From contig JAFSCJ010000016.1 of NCBI GenBank assembly GCA_017436845.1, positions 1 to 64,000 on the forward strand: 64,000 nucleotides of DNA, written 5' to 3'. The notes below the pieces were generated by a model, which saw only the letters and a program-made list of their open reading frames with translations, was not told where the DNA came from and ran no database searches. Source of the DNA: Muribaculaceae bacterium. Its GTDB lineage: Bacteria; Bacteroidota; Bacteroidia; Bacteroidales; Muribaculaceae. Both the position numbers and the translations under genes were made by a program. The number at the start of each line of letters is the position of its first letter. Within the stretch, counting starts at the first letter, position 1. Shown here piece by piece: positions 34,231 to 42,731 of this stretch.

Positions 34231-35412
34231 TTATTCTACATATAAAATCAACCCTTTCAAATATTCGCCTTCGGGGTGATATATATTTATGGGGTGATCG
34301 GCAGGTTGAGTGAGCTGATGCAGAATTCTCACTTTACGATGAGATTGTGCAGCCGCCGAGAATACAGCAAGCCGGAATTGATCTTTGTTTACTGCTTGAG
34401 AACAAGAGAATGTGAACAAAATTCCGCCAGGCTTGATTTTTTCAAATGCCTTTGCATTTAGCTTGCGGTAACCGATGAGTGCATTTTTGAGTGCGCTACG
34501 ATGTTTTGCAAATGCCGGTGGGTCGAGGACAATCAAGTCATAGCTGTTGTCCATCTCGTTGAGGAATTTGAACGCATCTTCGGCAAATGCTTTGTGGCGG
34601 GTGTCTCCGGGAAAGTTTAACTCAACATTGGCATTGGTCAATGTGATGGCTTTTGAGGAGCTGTCGACAGAGTGGACTAAATTAGCACCACCGCGCATCG
34701 CATAGAATGAGAAGCCTCCTGTGTAACAGAACATGTTCAATACATTACGATCTTTGGCATAATGCTCGAGTAACTTGCGATTGTCTCGTTGGTCAACAAA
34801 GAAACCTGTCTTTTGTCCTTTGAGCCAGTCAACATGAAATTTTAGTCCATTTTCAGTTGCAATATTGGTTTCAAATGAGCCTATGATATAATCGTTTTGA
34901 GGGTCGAGTTGCGCTTTATAGGGGAGAGTTGTCTCAGATTTATAATACACGTTTTTGATGCCAGCATCTTCTATTGCTACAAGAGCATTGGCAATTATAT
35001 TACGAGCATAGTGCATACCCGGTGAATGGGCTTGTACGACGGCAGTGTTGCCGTAGATGTCAACGATGAGACCTGGGAGGAAGTCTCCTTCGCCATGAAC
35101 AAGGCGAAATGCATTGTTATCGGGGCGAATGAGGTTGAGAGTTTTGCGTAATTGGTAGGCTGCAGAGAGTCTTTCGATAAAAAAGTTGTCGTTGATTTCT
35201 TGTTCTTCAAACGAAAGAATCCTGACAGCGATGCTCCCGATTTGGTAATGTCCCACGCCGATAAATTTCCCGGCATTAGAAACGACATTAACGAGGTCGC
35301 CCTCCTCTATATCTTCAGGCAGAGAGGCTACTGCTCCCGAAAACACCCAAGGGTGAAATCTTAGGAGAGACTCCTCTTTCCCTTTTTTTAGTTTTATGAT
35401 TTTGTAAGCCAT
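34231..35412 (-). CDS. RlmI-family 23S rRNA (cytosine-C5) methyltransferase
   Basis: 393 residues. An N-terminal PUA domain (about 1-90, with RFHPWVFSGAV) is followed by a central linker domain and a Rossmann methyltransferase domain. The SAM motif is NMFCYTGGFSFYAMRGGA (about 224-241). The substrate motif is IVLDPPAFAKHR (about 294-305), and FTFSCSQAV (about 334-342) carries the catalytic cysteine. E. coli RlmI methylates C1962 of 23S rRNA. This is its most likely role here. It begins 2 bp after rseP. Confidence 0.93.
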   Translation of the reverse strand: MAYKIIKLKKGKEESLLRFHPWVFSGAVASLPEDIEEGDLVNVVSNAGKFIGVGHYQIGSIAVRILSFEEQEINDNFFIERLSAAYQLRKTLNLIRPDNNAFRLVHGEGDFLPGLIVDIYGNTAVVQAHSPGMHYARNIIANALVAIEDAGIKNVYYKSETTLPYKAQLDPQNDYIIGSFETNIATENGLKFHVDWLKGQKTGFFVDQRDNRKLLEHYAKDRNVLNMFCYTGGFSFYAMRGGANLVHSVDSSSKAITLTNANVELNFPGDTRHKAFAEDAFKFLNEMDNSYDLIVLDPPAFAKHRSALKNALIGYRKLNAKAFEKIKPGGILFTFSCSQAVNKDQFRLAVFSAAAQSHRKVRILHQLTQPADHPINIYHPEGEYLKGLILYVE

Positions 35413-35414
35413 AT

Positions 35415-36779
35415 CTATTTAAAGAAGAAACGATAAATATCGTTGCCGTTGGCAAAAATGAGTAGACCAAAGATAAATACCATGCCGGCAATTTGAGCAT
35501 ATTCAAGGAATTTGTCGCTTGGTTTGCGACGAGCGATGATTTCATATAATAGGAATAGGACGTGTCCGCCATCAAGAGCAGGGATGGGGAGAACGTTCAT
35601 GAATGCAAGGACAACCGACAAGAACGCTGTAATTTCCCAGAATGAGAGCCAATTCCATGTGTCTGGGAAGATGCTGCCAATTGCTCCAAATCCACCAATG
35701 CTTTGTGCGCCTTCAGCGCTGAAAAGGTGTTTCATTGAGCCCACATATGTAGAGAGGGTGCTAATGCCTATTTCCCAGCCTTTGGGGAATGACTCAAAGA
35801 ATGAATATTGAGTAATATCTATTGGGTAGATGTCGGTGATAGGACGTAATTGTATGCCGATTTTGCCACTCTCGGTTGGGGTTATGGTAAGATTAATTAT
35901 TGAATCGCCTCGCATCACGCCAATGGAGGTTGTTTTACCTCCAAATTGTTGTAATGCAGGGGTAAATTCAGTGAAAGATGGAGTTTTTATATCTCCAACG
36001 CTCACAATGTGATCTCCCTCTTTGAGTCCTGCTTCTTCAGCTGGCTCTCCCGGAGAAAGCTTATGAACATAAACAGGAGTGCGGTAAGCAAAGAATCCCT
36101 CGTCGTTTTCAAGTTGGAAAATGAAATTGTCGGGAATGTTGATGTTTACGGTGTCGGTGTGATTACGTAGAACGGTAACAACATCGGCTTCCACCATGCG
36201 CATAGCGAAATCGCGTTCTGATACATCGATCTTTACACCGTCGGCCATTAAGGGAATATCTCCGTTTTGGAAACCTATGTTTTGTGCGGCAGGAACGTAG
36301 TCGAGCCCTTCGGTCGCATTTTCAAATGCGATGGTCTTTTCTCCCCAACAGAATGCAATTCCGGCATAGATTAAAATCGCAAGAATGAAGTTGAAAATGA
36401 CGCCAGCAAGCATCACAAGTAATCGTTGCCATGCCGGTTTTGCCCGAAATTCCCAAGGTTGAACAGGTTGAGCCATTTGCTCCTTGTCCATTGACTCGTC
36501 AATCATGCCGGCAATCTTGACATATCCACCAAGCGGAAGCCATCCAATACCATATTCGGTGTCTCTCCATGTGGTTTTCAAGCTACCATCGGGGTTGAGT
36601 TTTTCAACCTCTTTAGGTTTCCATTTAAAAATAGAAAACCATGGGTCAAAAAAGAGATAAAATTTCTCTACTTTAATGCCAAACATGCGGGCAAAGATGT
36701 AGTGCCCAAATTCATGTATTATAACAAGTAACGCAAGAGCTGCGATGAGTTGAGACGCTTTTAAAAGAAATGTTTCCAT
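35415..36779 (-). CDS. rseP: Site-2 intramembrane metalloprotease RseP
   Basis: 454 residues from the ATG at 36779 (a TTG lies one codon earlier). The zinc motif HEFGHY (about 23-28) is in the first membrane helix. Two PDZ domains are indicated by the periplasmic stretches around residues 160-330 (AEEAGLKEGDHIVSVGDI in the second). The C-terminal catalytic motif NVLPIPALDGGH (about 391-402) supplies the third zinc ligand. RseP cleaves anti-sigma factors or remnant signal peptides within the inner membrane. The neighbours dxr (6 bp upstream) and the rRNA methyltransferase form a tight run. The dxr-rseP pairing is common in bacteria. Confidence 0.96.
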   Translation of the reverse strand: METFLLKASQLIAALALLVIIHEFGHYIFARMFGIKVEKFYLFFDPWFSIFKWKPKEVEKLNPDGSLKTTWRDTEYGIGWLPLGGYVKIAGMIDESMDKEQMAQPVQPWEFRAKPAWQRLLVMLAGVIFNFILAILIYAGIAFCWGEKTIAFENATEGLDYVPAAQNIGFQNGDIPLMADGVKIDVSERDFAMRMVEADVVTVLRNHTDTVNINIPDNFIFQLENDEGFFAYRTPVYVHKLSPGEPAEEAGLKEGDHIVSVGDIKTPSFTEFTPALQQFGGKTTSIGVMRGDSIINLTITPTESGKIGIQLRPITDIYPIDITQYSFFESFPKGWEIGISTLSTYVGSMKHLFSAEGAQSIGGFGAIGSIFPDTWNWLSFWEITAFLSVVLAFMNVLPIPALDGGHVLFLLYEIIARRKPSDKFLEYAQIAGMVFIFGLLIFANGNDIYRFFFK

Positions 36780-36785
36780 CAAATT

Positions 36786-37943
36786 TTATTTTATTATTGA
36801 CGCGGCATAGGCGCGAGTTTCTGTATTAGTATTTACGTAGTCCTCAAATGTTGGGGAATTGATGAACGATATGTTAGCAATTGATTTTTCGATGATTTTA
36901 TATATGTCCAAAAAGCTGATTTGCTGTTTGAGGAAAGCAGCTACAGCTATTTCATTGGCAGCATTAATGATACATGCAGTGTTTCCTTTTGATTTCAATG
37001 CTTCGTATGCCAAGTTTAAACAAGGGAATTTTTCGGTATCGGGTTTTTCGAATGTCAATGTCGCATAGTCGGCAAGTGTCAAAGCCGGAGCTGTTGTTGC
37101 AAGGCGAGTGGCATCGCCAAGGGCATATCGGATGGGGAGGTGCATGTCGGGCAATCCGAGTTGCGCTTTAACTGAATTGTCAACAAATTCCACCATAGAG
37201 TGAATTATCGACTGAGGGTGAACAACCGCTTCAATCTTTTCTGCTTCAATGCCAAACAGCCAACGAGCTTCTATAATTTCAAATGCTTTGTTGAGCATTG
37301 TGGCAGAGTCGATTGTGATTTTTGCACCCATTGACCAATTTGGGTGTTTTAACGCATCGGCTACAGTAACGTGTTTAAGCTCTGTTAGCGTTTTGTTACG
37401 GAAAGGACCTCCCGAAGCGGTGATGATGAGTTTTTTTATTGATTTAGCATCTTCGCCCACCAAGCATTGATATATTGCTGAATGTTCAGAGTCAACTGGG
37501 ATGATTGTAGATGCAGAATCTTTCAAAAGTGAGGTTACTAATTCGCCGGCAACAACAAGAGTTTCTTTGTTGGCAAGAGCAATACGCTTACCTGCTTTTA
37601 TTGCACTGATTGTTGGCTCAAGTCCGCTATATCCAACTGCAGCAGTAACAACGACATCTATTGAGTCAAGTGCCATTGCTTCGCATATCGCCTTTTTGCC
37701 TGCAGCAACATTAATCCCTAATGGTGCTAATGCATTGCTAAGTTGAGAGTAAAGGCTATCGTTTGCGATGATGGCGTATTTCGGCTTAAATTTCAACGCC
37801 TGTTGGATGAGTAAATCTATATTTGAGCCCGCAATAAGCACTTCGACCGAGAACAAATCAGGATACTCGGCAATAATGTCAAGTGTTTGGGTGCCGATAG
37901 AGCCGGTTGAGCCTAATAGTGCAATCTTTTTATGTGGAGCCAC
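36786..37943 (-). CDS. dxr: 1-Deoxy-D-xylulose 5-phosphate reductoisomerase
   Basis: 385 residues starting at a GTG. The NADPH-binding LLGSTGSIGTQTLDII (9-24), the metal and substrate motifs PVDSEHSAIYQCL (about 148-160), ITASGGPFRN (about 172-181) and the flexible loop HPNWSMGAKITIDSATM (about 195-211) are all present. It is the second step of the MEP pathway for isoprenoid precursors. It is the first gene of a minus-strand run (dxr, rseP, rlmI-like, DPP III) behind a good promoter. Confidence 0.97.
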   Translation of the reverse strand: MAPHKKIALLGSTGSIGTQTLDIIAEYPDLFSVEVLIAGSNIDLLIQQALKFKPKYAIIANDSLYSQLSNALAPLGINVAAGKKAICEAMALDSIDVVVTAAVGYSGLEPTISAIKAGKRIALANKETLVVAGELVTSLLKDSASTIIPVDSEHSAIYQCLVGEDAKSIKKLIITASGGPFRNKTLTELKHVTVADALKHPNWSMGAKITIDSATMLNKAFEIIEARWLFGIEAEKIEAVVHPQSIIHSMVEFVDNSVKAQLGLPDMHLPIRYALGDATRLATTAPALTLADYATLTFEKPDTEKFPCLNLAYEALKSKGNTACIINAANEIAVAAFLKQQISFLDIYKIIEKSIANISFINSPTFEDYVNTNTETRAYAASIIK

Positions 37944-37974
37944 TTCTAAATTCTATTTAATAATGAATAAAATG

Positions 37975-38005
37975 CAAAAGTAGTGCAATTTATCCATTCT
38001 TTCAA
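37975..38005 (-). promoter_or_regulatory. Promoter of the dxr-rseP run
   Basis: On the minus strand, TTG (38005-38003), a 20-bp spacer and TACTTTTG (37982-37975), 32 nt before the dxr GTG. Confidence 0.7.
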
Positions 38006-38024
38006 ACCGAATTTTATAAATTAC

Positions 38025-38864
38025 CTAAAAAGCGATATAATCAAGTGGATTTAATTGAGTGCCTTTGTGCCAAAGTTCAAATGAGAAAGACTGTTTGTTT
38101 TTATTGGATAGTCCAATGCGTTGACCGGTTGTTACTTTATCGCCTTTGGAAACGAAAGTCTCATTTATCCCTGAATATTTGGAAATGAAGTCATTTGGAT
38201 GTTGGATGATGATAACATTGCCAATATCAGGGAGATAGTATGAGTCTATTATCGTGCCGTTATAGATTGTTGAGATTGGGGAATTTGTCGGAGTAATAAG
38301 CTCAATGGAAAGGGGAGAGTCGTTCTCTTTTACTGAAGCTCCATAAATAGGAGTGTAAAACATCATACCCTCTGCAACAATTGGAGCTAATACCGATAAA
38401 TTGAATTTCTCTTGATCTTCAAATTGTTGTATGAATTGACGCTCTAATGACGAAGAATTGATAATAGAGTCGATGGGGATGTGTTTAATTGTGTCTGATA
38501 CCAACGGTAGAGTAACCGATGTTGTGTCGATATTGTCATTGAGGATATTAATGATATTGGAGAGGTATGCATTATTGATGTTTACATTAGTGGAAAGAGA
38601 GTCAATGCGCATACTGTTTATTACGTTTTCCTGGCGTTGGGATGTTTTAAGATATCCCGGTAATAATGTCCTTATTGGGGTTGATACAATTAGGGTAGAT
38701 ACAATACATCCGATAGCTATTAGAATGACAAAAATAGATAATATGACTCTGGTTCGAGACATTTTTATCGACCACACTTCATTAAATGAGTTTTCGTTGA
38801 TAAATGTCAGCCTAAATTTTTTTTGCGTTTTAAATCGAGTGGATGTTTTGTTAGATTCTTTCAT
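38025..38864 (-). CDS. Degenerate LytM/M23-domain membrane protein
   Basis: 279 residues from the ATG at 38864. The longer frame to 38930 would start upstream of the promoter and is rejected. A basic cytosolic N-terminus (about 1-40) precedes one membrane helix (about 43-65), a periplasmic linker, and a C-terminal LytM domain (about 175-279, with TIYNGTIIDSYYLPDIGNV and NKQSFSFELWHKGTQLNP). The zinc and catalytic histidines expected in H-x3-D and H-x-H are not in place, since FSFELW replaces H-F-E-like ends. It is probably a non-catalytic activator of cell-wall amidases, like EnvC or NlpD (inference). Confidence 0.8.
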   Translation of the reverse strand: MKESNKTSTRFKTQKKFRLTFINENSFNEVWSIKMSRTRVILSIFVILIAIGCIVSTLIVSTPIRTLLPGYLKTSQRQENVINSMRIDSLSTNVNINNAYLSNIINILNDNIDTTSVTLPLVSDTIKHIPIDSIINSSSLERQFIQQFEDQEKFNLSVLAPIVAEGMMFYTPIYGASVKENDSPLSIELITPTNSPISTIYNGTIIDSYYLPDIGNVIIIQHPNDFISKYSGINETFVSKGDKVTTGQRIGLSNKNKQSFSFELWHKGTQLNPLDYIAF

Positions 38865-38880
38865 TTTTAAATAATTATCA

Positions 38881-38911
38881 CAAAGGTAATGAATTCGTTC
38901 GGTAAAAACAA
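38881..38911 (-). promoter_or_regulatory. Promoter of the LytM-domain gene
   Basis: On the minus strand, TTG (38911-38909), a 20-bp spacer and TACCTTTG (38888-38881). It fixes the start codon at 38864. Confidence 0.7.
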
Positions 38912-39010
38912 ATGCTGTAGATAGATGCAATGGTTAATTGATGGACTTAACGATGCAAGTCCAAAAAATGATTTTAATTTCTTAAATTTAGCATTGTTTC
39001 TGAGATTTTA

Positions 39011-39018
39011 TAACTTTG
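39011..39018 (+). promoter_or_regulatory. -7 promoter element of the threonine aldolase-like gene
   Basis: TAACTTTG at 39011-39018, 22 nt before the ATG. Confidence 0.5.
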
Positions 39019-39040
39019 TATATTATAAACGTTTATTAAA

Positions 39041-40066
39041 ATGATATACTTTAATTCCGACTATATGGCTGGAGCGCATCCCGAGGTGATGCAAAGGCTC
39101 TTGGATACAAATTTTGAACATACTGTGGGGTATGGTTGCGATCAATATTCTGAACGAGCTGTTGAACTTATTCGTGAGGCATGTGATGCTCCAAAAGCAC
39201 AAGTGTTTTTTCTTGTAGGAGGTACGCAAACCAATGCAACAGTAATTGATGGCTTATTGGCACGACATGAAGGCGTTTTAGCTCCAGAGAGCGCACATAT
39301 TAACGTGCATGAGGCAGGTGCAATTGAAGCTACCGGGCATAAAGTGTTGACACTCCCTCATTGCGAGGGGAAAGTGCGGACCGATGAGGTAGAGAATTAT
39401 ATAAACGATTTTTATCGTGATGAAACATTTTTACATATGGTGGCTCCAGGGATGCTCTATATCTCATTTCCTACGGAATATGGTACGATATATACTCTTG
39501 GAGAATTGGAAGCATTGAGCCGGGTGTGTCGTAAAGCGCAAATCCCACTCTATATCGATGGCGCAAGATTAGGTTATGGACTTGCTGCCACTGAATGTGA
39601 TGTGACGTTCAAAGATATTGCACGATTGGCCGATGTGTTCTATATTGGTGGAACTAAAATGGGCGCATTGATGGGGGAGGCGGTTGTAGTTACCAACGGC
39701 ACATTGCTCAAAAATATGATGCCACTCATGAAACAACATGGCGCATTGCTTGCCAAAGGACGTTTGCTCGGATTGCAATTTGATACATTGTTTACCAATG
39801 ATTTATATATGCGCATAGGTCGTTATGCTGTTGAATTGGCAATAACGTTAAAAGAAGAATTCACTGCACGTGGATATGAATCAGTTGTAGACTCACCTAC
39901 AAATCAACAGTTTTTCCGTCTTCCCAATGACCTTGTTGACCGTCTGAGTTGCCATGTGGGTTTTGAATTATGGGGACCTAAAGGGGAAACCAGTTCAGTA
40001 GTGCGTTTTGTTACATCGTGGTCAACGACAAAAAACGATTTGGATAAATTGATTTCGTTGGTATAG
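39041..40066 (+). CDS. Low-specificity threonine aldolase family PLP enzyme
   Basis: 341 residues of fold-type I PLP enzyme. The N-terminal FNSDYMAGAHPEVM (4-17), VFFLVGGTQTNATVI (about 55-69), APESAHINVHEAGAIE (about 80-95) and the Schiff-base lysine in YIGGTKMGALMGE (about 205-217) match the threonine aldolase/beta-eliminating lyase family. It would cleave threonine or allo-threonine to glycine and acetaldehyde. It has no transcription partner: a promoter element precedes it and about 310 bp separate it from ompA. Confidence 0.88.
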   Translation: MIYFNSDYMAGAHPEVMQRLLDTNFEHTVGYGCDQYSERAVELIREACDAPKAQVFFLVGGTQTNATVIDGLLARHEGVLAPESAHINVHEAGAIEATGHKVLTLPHCEGKVRTDEVENYINDFYRDETFLHMVAPGMLYISFPTEYGTIYTLGELEALSRVCRKAQIPLYIDGARLGYGLAATECDVTFKDIARLADVFYIGGTKMGALMGEAVVVTNGTLLKNMMPLMKQHGALLAKGRLLGLQFDTLFTNDLYMRIGRYAVELAITLKEEFTARGYESVVDSPTNQQFFRLPNDLVDRLSCHVGFELWGPKGETSSVVRFVTSWSTTKNDLDKLISLV

Positions 40067-40228
40067 AATAATTTAGCATGTTTGGATGTGTAAAAAGTAA
40101 AATAATATGCAGCCAAGAAGATATATGACGCATTCAAAATCTATTAATTATATAATCAATGAAATTTAGAAAATTACATACAGTTTGGTTAAAATTATTG
40201 TTTTCTGTTAAATTTTAATGGAAAAAAG
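40067..40228. other. Intergenic region upstream of the ompA promoter
   Basis: AT-rich, with no coding frame or hairpin of note. It forms the first part of the 312-bp gap between the threonine aldolase-like gene and the OmpA gene. Confidence 0.4.
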
Positions 40229-40259
40229 TTGTGTATATTAATAAATGTATGTATTTTTG
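40229..40259 (+). promoter_or_regulatory. Promoter of the major OmpA-family gene
   Basis: TTG (40229-40231), a 20-bp spacer and TATTTTTG (40252-40259). The leader is long, about 115 nt, as often seen for abundant outer membrane proteins. Confidence 0.65.
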
Positions 40260-40378
40260 TCTATCTTAAAGTGAACTTTGTGGAGTTTGGACATGTTGTA
40301 TTGTGTGTAAACTACAAAAAACGTTATTAAGACTTTATAAATATAAAGAATATATTTGTTTAATTTAAATTTATAGAA

Positions 40379-41569
40379 ATGAGAAAGAACATTCTTTTAG
40401 CCCTTGTTGCTTGTAGCGGTATGCTATCAGTAGCTAATGCTCAAGAAGCTGTTGTTGTTGAAGAAAATGTAGCAGTAGCTGAGCTTACTCCATGTAAAGA
40501 TTATTATGACCTTTCTTCTGGTAACTGGTTTATTCAAGCAGGTGCCGGTATTAACGTTCCTTTGGTGGAAAGCTATTTGCCAAATGGTGAAGAAAAAATT
40601 CACATGACTGCCGCTTATAATCTTGGCTTCGGTAAATGGATGAGCCCTTATTTAGGATTGCGTTTTAGCGCTCTTGGTGGAGCTTTGCATTGGGACAATG
40701 GAGTTTACACTAAGTCTAAATATGCTAATCTTAACGTAGATTTGATGTGGGATATGTTCAATACATTTGGTAGCTCAAATTCTAACCGTGTAGTCAGCAT
40801 CCTACCTTTCGTAGGTCTTGGTGGTACATTCTGTTGGGATTTCACTCAATCAGGTATTGCTGATACTGATGGTTCTGCTAAAGGTAACTCTTGGACTCTT
40901 CCTGTTTCAGCAGGTCTTCAATTCCGTTTCCGTTTGAACGAAAAATTTGACTTCTTCGTAGAAGGTCGTGCTCAAATGTATGGTGATAACTTCAACAATG
41001 CTGCTTATGGCGAACCGGTTGACGTTAACGTAACTGCAATCGGAGGTTTCACTTATAACTTTGGTGGTAGAGGTTTCAACACAGTTAACCCATGTGACTA
41101 TTTAGCTCAAATCGACGCTCTTAACAGCCAAGTTAATGACCTTCGTGGTGCATTGGCTAACTGCAACAACCGTCTTGCTGCTGCTGAAGCTCAACTTCCA
41201 TGTCCTGAAGTTAAATGTCCTGAATGTCCTGAAGTTGTAGCAGTTCCTTTGATGTCAAATGTTCAATTTACACTCAACTCTGCTAAAGTTCGTAAATCAG
41301 AAATGATCAACGTTTACAACATCGCTAAATGGATGAACGAAAATCCTGAAGTTAACGTTGTTGTTAAGGGTTATGCTGATGCTAAGACTGGTTCAAGCGC
41401 TTACAACAAAACTCTTTCTGAAAAACGTGCTCAAAACGTTTACAAACTATTGGTTGACAAATATGGTATTGCTGCTGATCGTTTGTCAGTTGCTGCTGAA
41501 GGTAGCGATAGCCAAGTTTACGATGAAAACAATTGGAACCGTGTTGTAATTTTCTCTGAAGCAAAATAA
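40379..41569 (+). CDS. Major OmpA/OprF-type outer membrane protein
   Basis: 396 residues. The signal peptide covers 1-21 (ending ANAQ). An N-terminal barrel (about 40-235) is followed by a coiled segment (about 241-268, IDALNSQVNDLRGALANCNNRL). A cysteine-proline hinge (CPEVKCPECPEV, about 278-289) leads to an OmpA peptidoglycan-binding domain (about 293-396). That domain has VVKGYADAKTGSSAYNKTLSEKRA in parts and conserved Asp and Arg residues. Codon use is clearly biased to frequent codons compared with neighbours, which points to very high expression. It anchors the outer membrane to peptidoglycan. It is monocistronic, with a strong terminator. Confidence 0.94.
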   Translation: MRKNILLALVACSGMLSVANAQEAVVVEENVAVAELTPCKDYYDLSSGNWFIQAGAGINVPLVESYLPNGEEKIHMTAAYNLGFGKWMSPYLGLRFSALGGALHWDNGVYTKSKYANLNVDLMWDMFNTFGSSNSNRVVSILPFVGLGGTFCWDFTQSGIADTDGSAKGNSWTLPVSAGLQFRFRLNEKFDFFVEGRAQMYGDNFNNAAYGEPVDVNVTAIGGFTYNFGGRGFNTVNPCDYLAQIDALNSQVNDLRGALANCNNRLAAAEAQLPCPEVKCPECPEVVAVPLMSNVQFTLNSAKVRKSEMINVYNIAKWMNENPEVNVVVKGYADAKTGSSAYNKTLSEKRAQNVYKLLVDKYGIAADRLSVAAEGSDSQVYDENNWNRVVIFSEAK

Positions 41570-41587
41570 TAACAATTAGTTATAATG

Positions 41588-41621
41588 AAATCCCTGTCGT
41601 ACACCGGCAGGGATTTTTTTT
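41588..41621 (+). terminator. Terminator of the OmpA gene
   Basis: A stem AAATCCCTG/CAGGGATTT (41588-41596 with 41608-41616), with inner pairs and a T8 run. Confidence 0.9.
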
Positions 41622-41681
41622 GTCTTAAAATAGCGAAATGAAAAAATAATTAAGAAAAAGGGAAATTATTTCTAAAAACTA

Positions 41682-41711
41682 TTGCAGATTAAAAACTATT
41701 GCTTACATTTG
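41682..41711 (+). promoter_or_regulatory. Promoter of the Phe/Tyr operon
   Basis: TTG (41682-41684), a 19-bp spacer and TACATTTG (41704-41711), 19 nt before the leader peptide ATG. Confidence 0.75.
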
Positions 41712-41730
41712 CACCATAAATACAAACAAA

Positions 41731-41808
41731 ATGACACGATTTTACGCATATTACTTTTTCTTTTATTTTTATTTTGCAAAAAATAAAAACGGGATTTTAT
41801 GTGCGTAA
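41731..41808 (+). CDS. Phe/Tyr-rich leader peptide of the aromatic operon
   Basis: A 25-codon frame, ATG to TAA, encoding MTRFYAYYFFFYFYF followed by AKNKNGILCA. Seven Phe and five Tyr codons lie within the first fifteen. It ends 74 nt before prephenate dehydratase. The codons for Asn-Gly-Ile-Leu form the first arm of the antiterminator, so the position of the ribosome on this frame decides which hairpin forms. Stalling at Phe or Tyr codons (41740-41775) leaves the arm free. Completing the peptide to the stop at 41806-41808 covers it. The peptide itself probably has no further role. Confidence 0.9.
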   Translation: MTRFYAYYFFFYFYFAKNKNGILCA

Positions 41809-41866
41809 CCTCTATGATTGAATGATTAACAGAAATATAAAATCCCGTGATAAACGGGATTTTTTT
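41789..41866 (+). promoter_or_regulatory. Attenuator: mutually exclusive antiterminator and terminator
   Basis: Segment A (41789-41800, ACGGGATTTTAT) is the exact 12-nt complement of segment B (41837-41848). Segment B can instead pair over 10 bp with segment C (41854-41863), which is followed by a T-run to 41866. A-B pairing is the antiterminator and B-C pairing is a rho-independent terminator. A and C share the sequence ACGGGATTTT. Confidence 0.92.
41839..41866 (+). terminator. Regulated terminator of the Phe/Tyr operon
   Basis: A perfect 10-bp stem (41839-41848 with 41854-41863), loop of 5 and seven T. It lies 16 nt before the first structural gene. Confidence 0.9.
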
Positions 41867-41882
41867 ATTACGATAATTTTGT

Positions 41883-42731
41883 ATGAAAAAAAGAGTAACA
41901 ATTCAAGGTGTGGCAGGTTGTTTCCATGATGCGGCAGCGAGAGAATATTTCAGAGAGGAAGAAATTTCAACAATTCCATGTGATACGTTTCCTGAAATGT
42001 TTGACATGTTGTCATGCGATGCATCATTATTGGGAATTGTAGCCATTGAAAATACCATAGCCGGCAGTTTATTGCAAAATCACGAATTATTGAGAAATAG
42101 TAATTTGCAGATTATAGGAGAGCAGAAATTGCGCATATCACATGTTTTGGCGGCATTGCCCGGGCAATCGATAGAAGAACTTATAGAGGCAAATTCTCAC
42201 CCGATAGCATTAATGCAATGTGAACAGTATTTGCGTAGGCATCCCAATTTGAAAATGATAGAAAAATTTGACACAGCCGGCAGTGCAAAAGAAATTGCCG
42301 AGGAAAAATTATTGGGACATGCTGCGATATGTGGCGAATATGCAGCAAACCTTTATGGGCTGAATATCCTTGAGAAGGGAATTGAAACAAATAAACGCAA
42401 TTTTACCCGTTTCTTGATAATAGCTGATCCGTTGCTTGCATCAGAGCTAAAACCAAAAGAAGGAGAGATAAACAAATCATCAATAGTTTTCTCGTTGCCA
42501 CATACACAAGGCGCATTGTCAAAGGTTTTGACAATTTTCTCTTTTTATGATATAAATCTTTCAAAAATTCAGTCTATGCCCATTATCGGTCGTGAGTGGG
42601 AATATCGTTTCTATGTCGATTTGACATTTGATAGCTATGTGCGCTATCGTCAGTCCATAGATGCTGTGAGACCATTGATGAATGATTTTAAAATACTTGG
42701 TGAATATAAAGAATGTACCTATGAAATATAA
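41883..42731 (+). CDS. pheA: Prephenate dehydratase
   Basis: 282 residues. The periplasmic-binding-like catalytic domain (about 1-180) starts KRVTIQGVAGCFHDAAAREY and contains VAIENTIAGSLLQNH (about 57-71), the LLGHAAICGEYAANLYGL block (about 140-157) and NKRNFTRFLII with the catalytic Thr-Arg-Phe. The ACT domain (about 197-275, SSIVFSLPHTQGALSKVLTIF) binds phenylalanine for feedback inhibition. It has no chorismate mutase domain. That activity is fused to DAHP synthase two genes on. It converts prephenate to phenylpyruvate. It is the first structural gene after the attenuator and overlaps the next gene by 11 bp. Confidence 0.96.
   Translation: MKKRVTIQGVAGCFHDAAAREYFREEEISTIPCDTFPEMFDMLSCDASLLGIVAIENTIAGSLLQNHELLRNSNLQIIGEQKLRISHVLAALPGQSIEELIEANSHPIALMQCEQYLRRHPNLKMIEKFDTAGSAKEIAEEKLLGHAAICGEYAANLYGLNILEKGIETNKRNFTRFLIIADPLLASELKPKEGEINKSSIVFSLPHTQGALSKVLTIFSFYDINLSKIQSMPIIGREWEYRFYVDLTFDSYVRYRQSIDAVRPLMNDFKILGEYKECTYEI

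Noticed and set aside
41873..41881. TAATTTTG just before pheA as a promoter
   Set aside because: Transcription would begin inside the pheA coding region. The leader promoter at 41682-41711 explains the operon better.
42682..42720. Longer N-terminus for the aminotransferase
   Set aside because: It lies wholly inside pheA and adds residues unlike the family. The ATG at 42721 gives a normal start.
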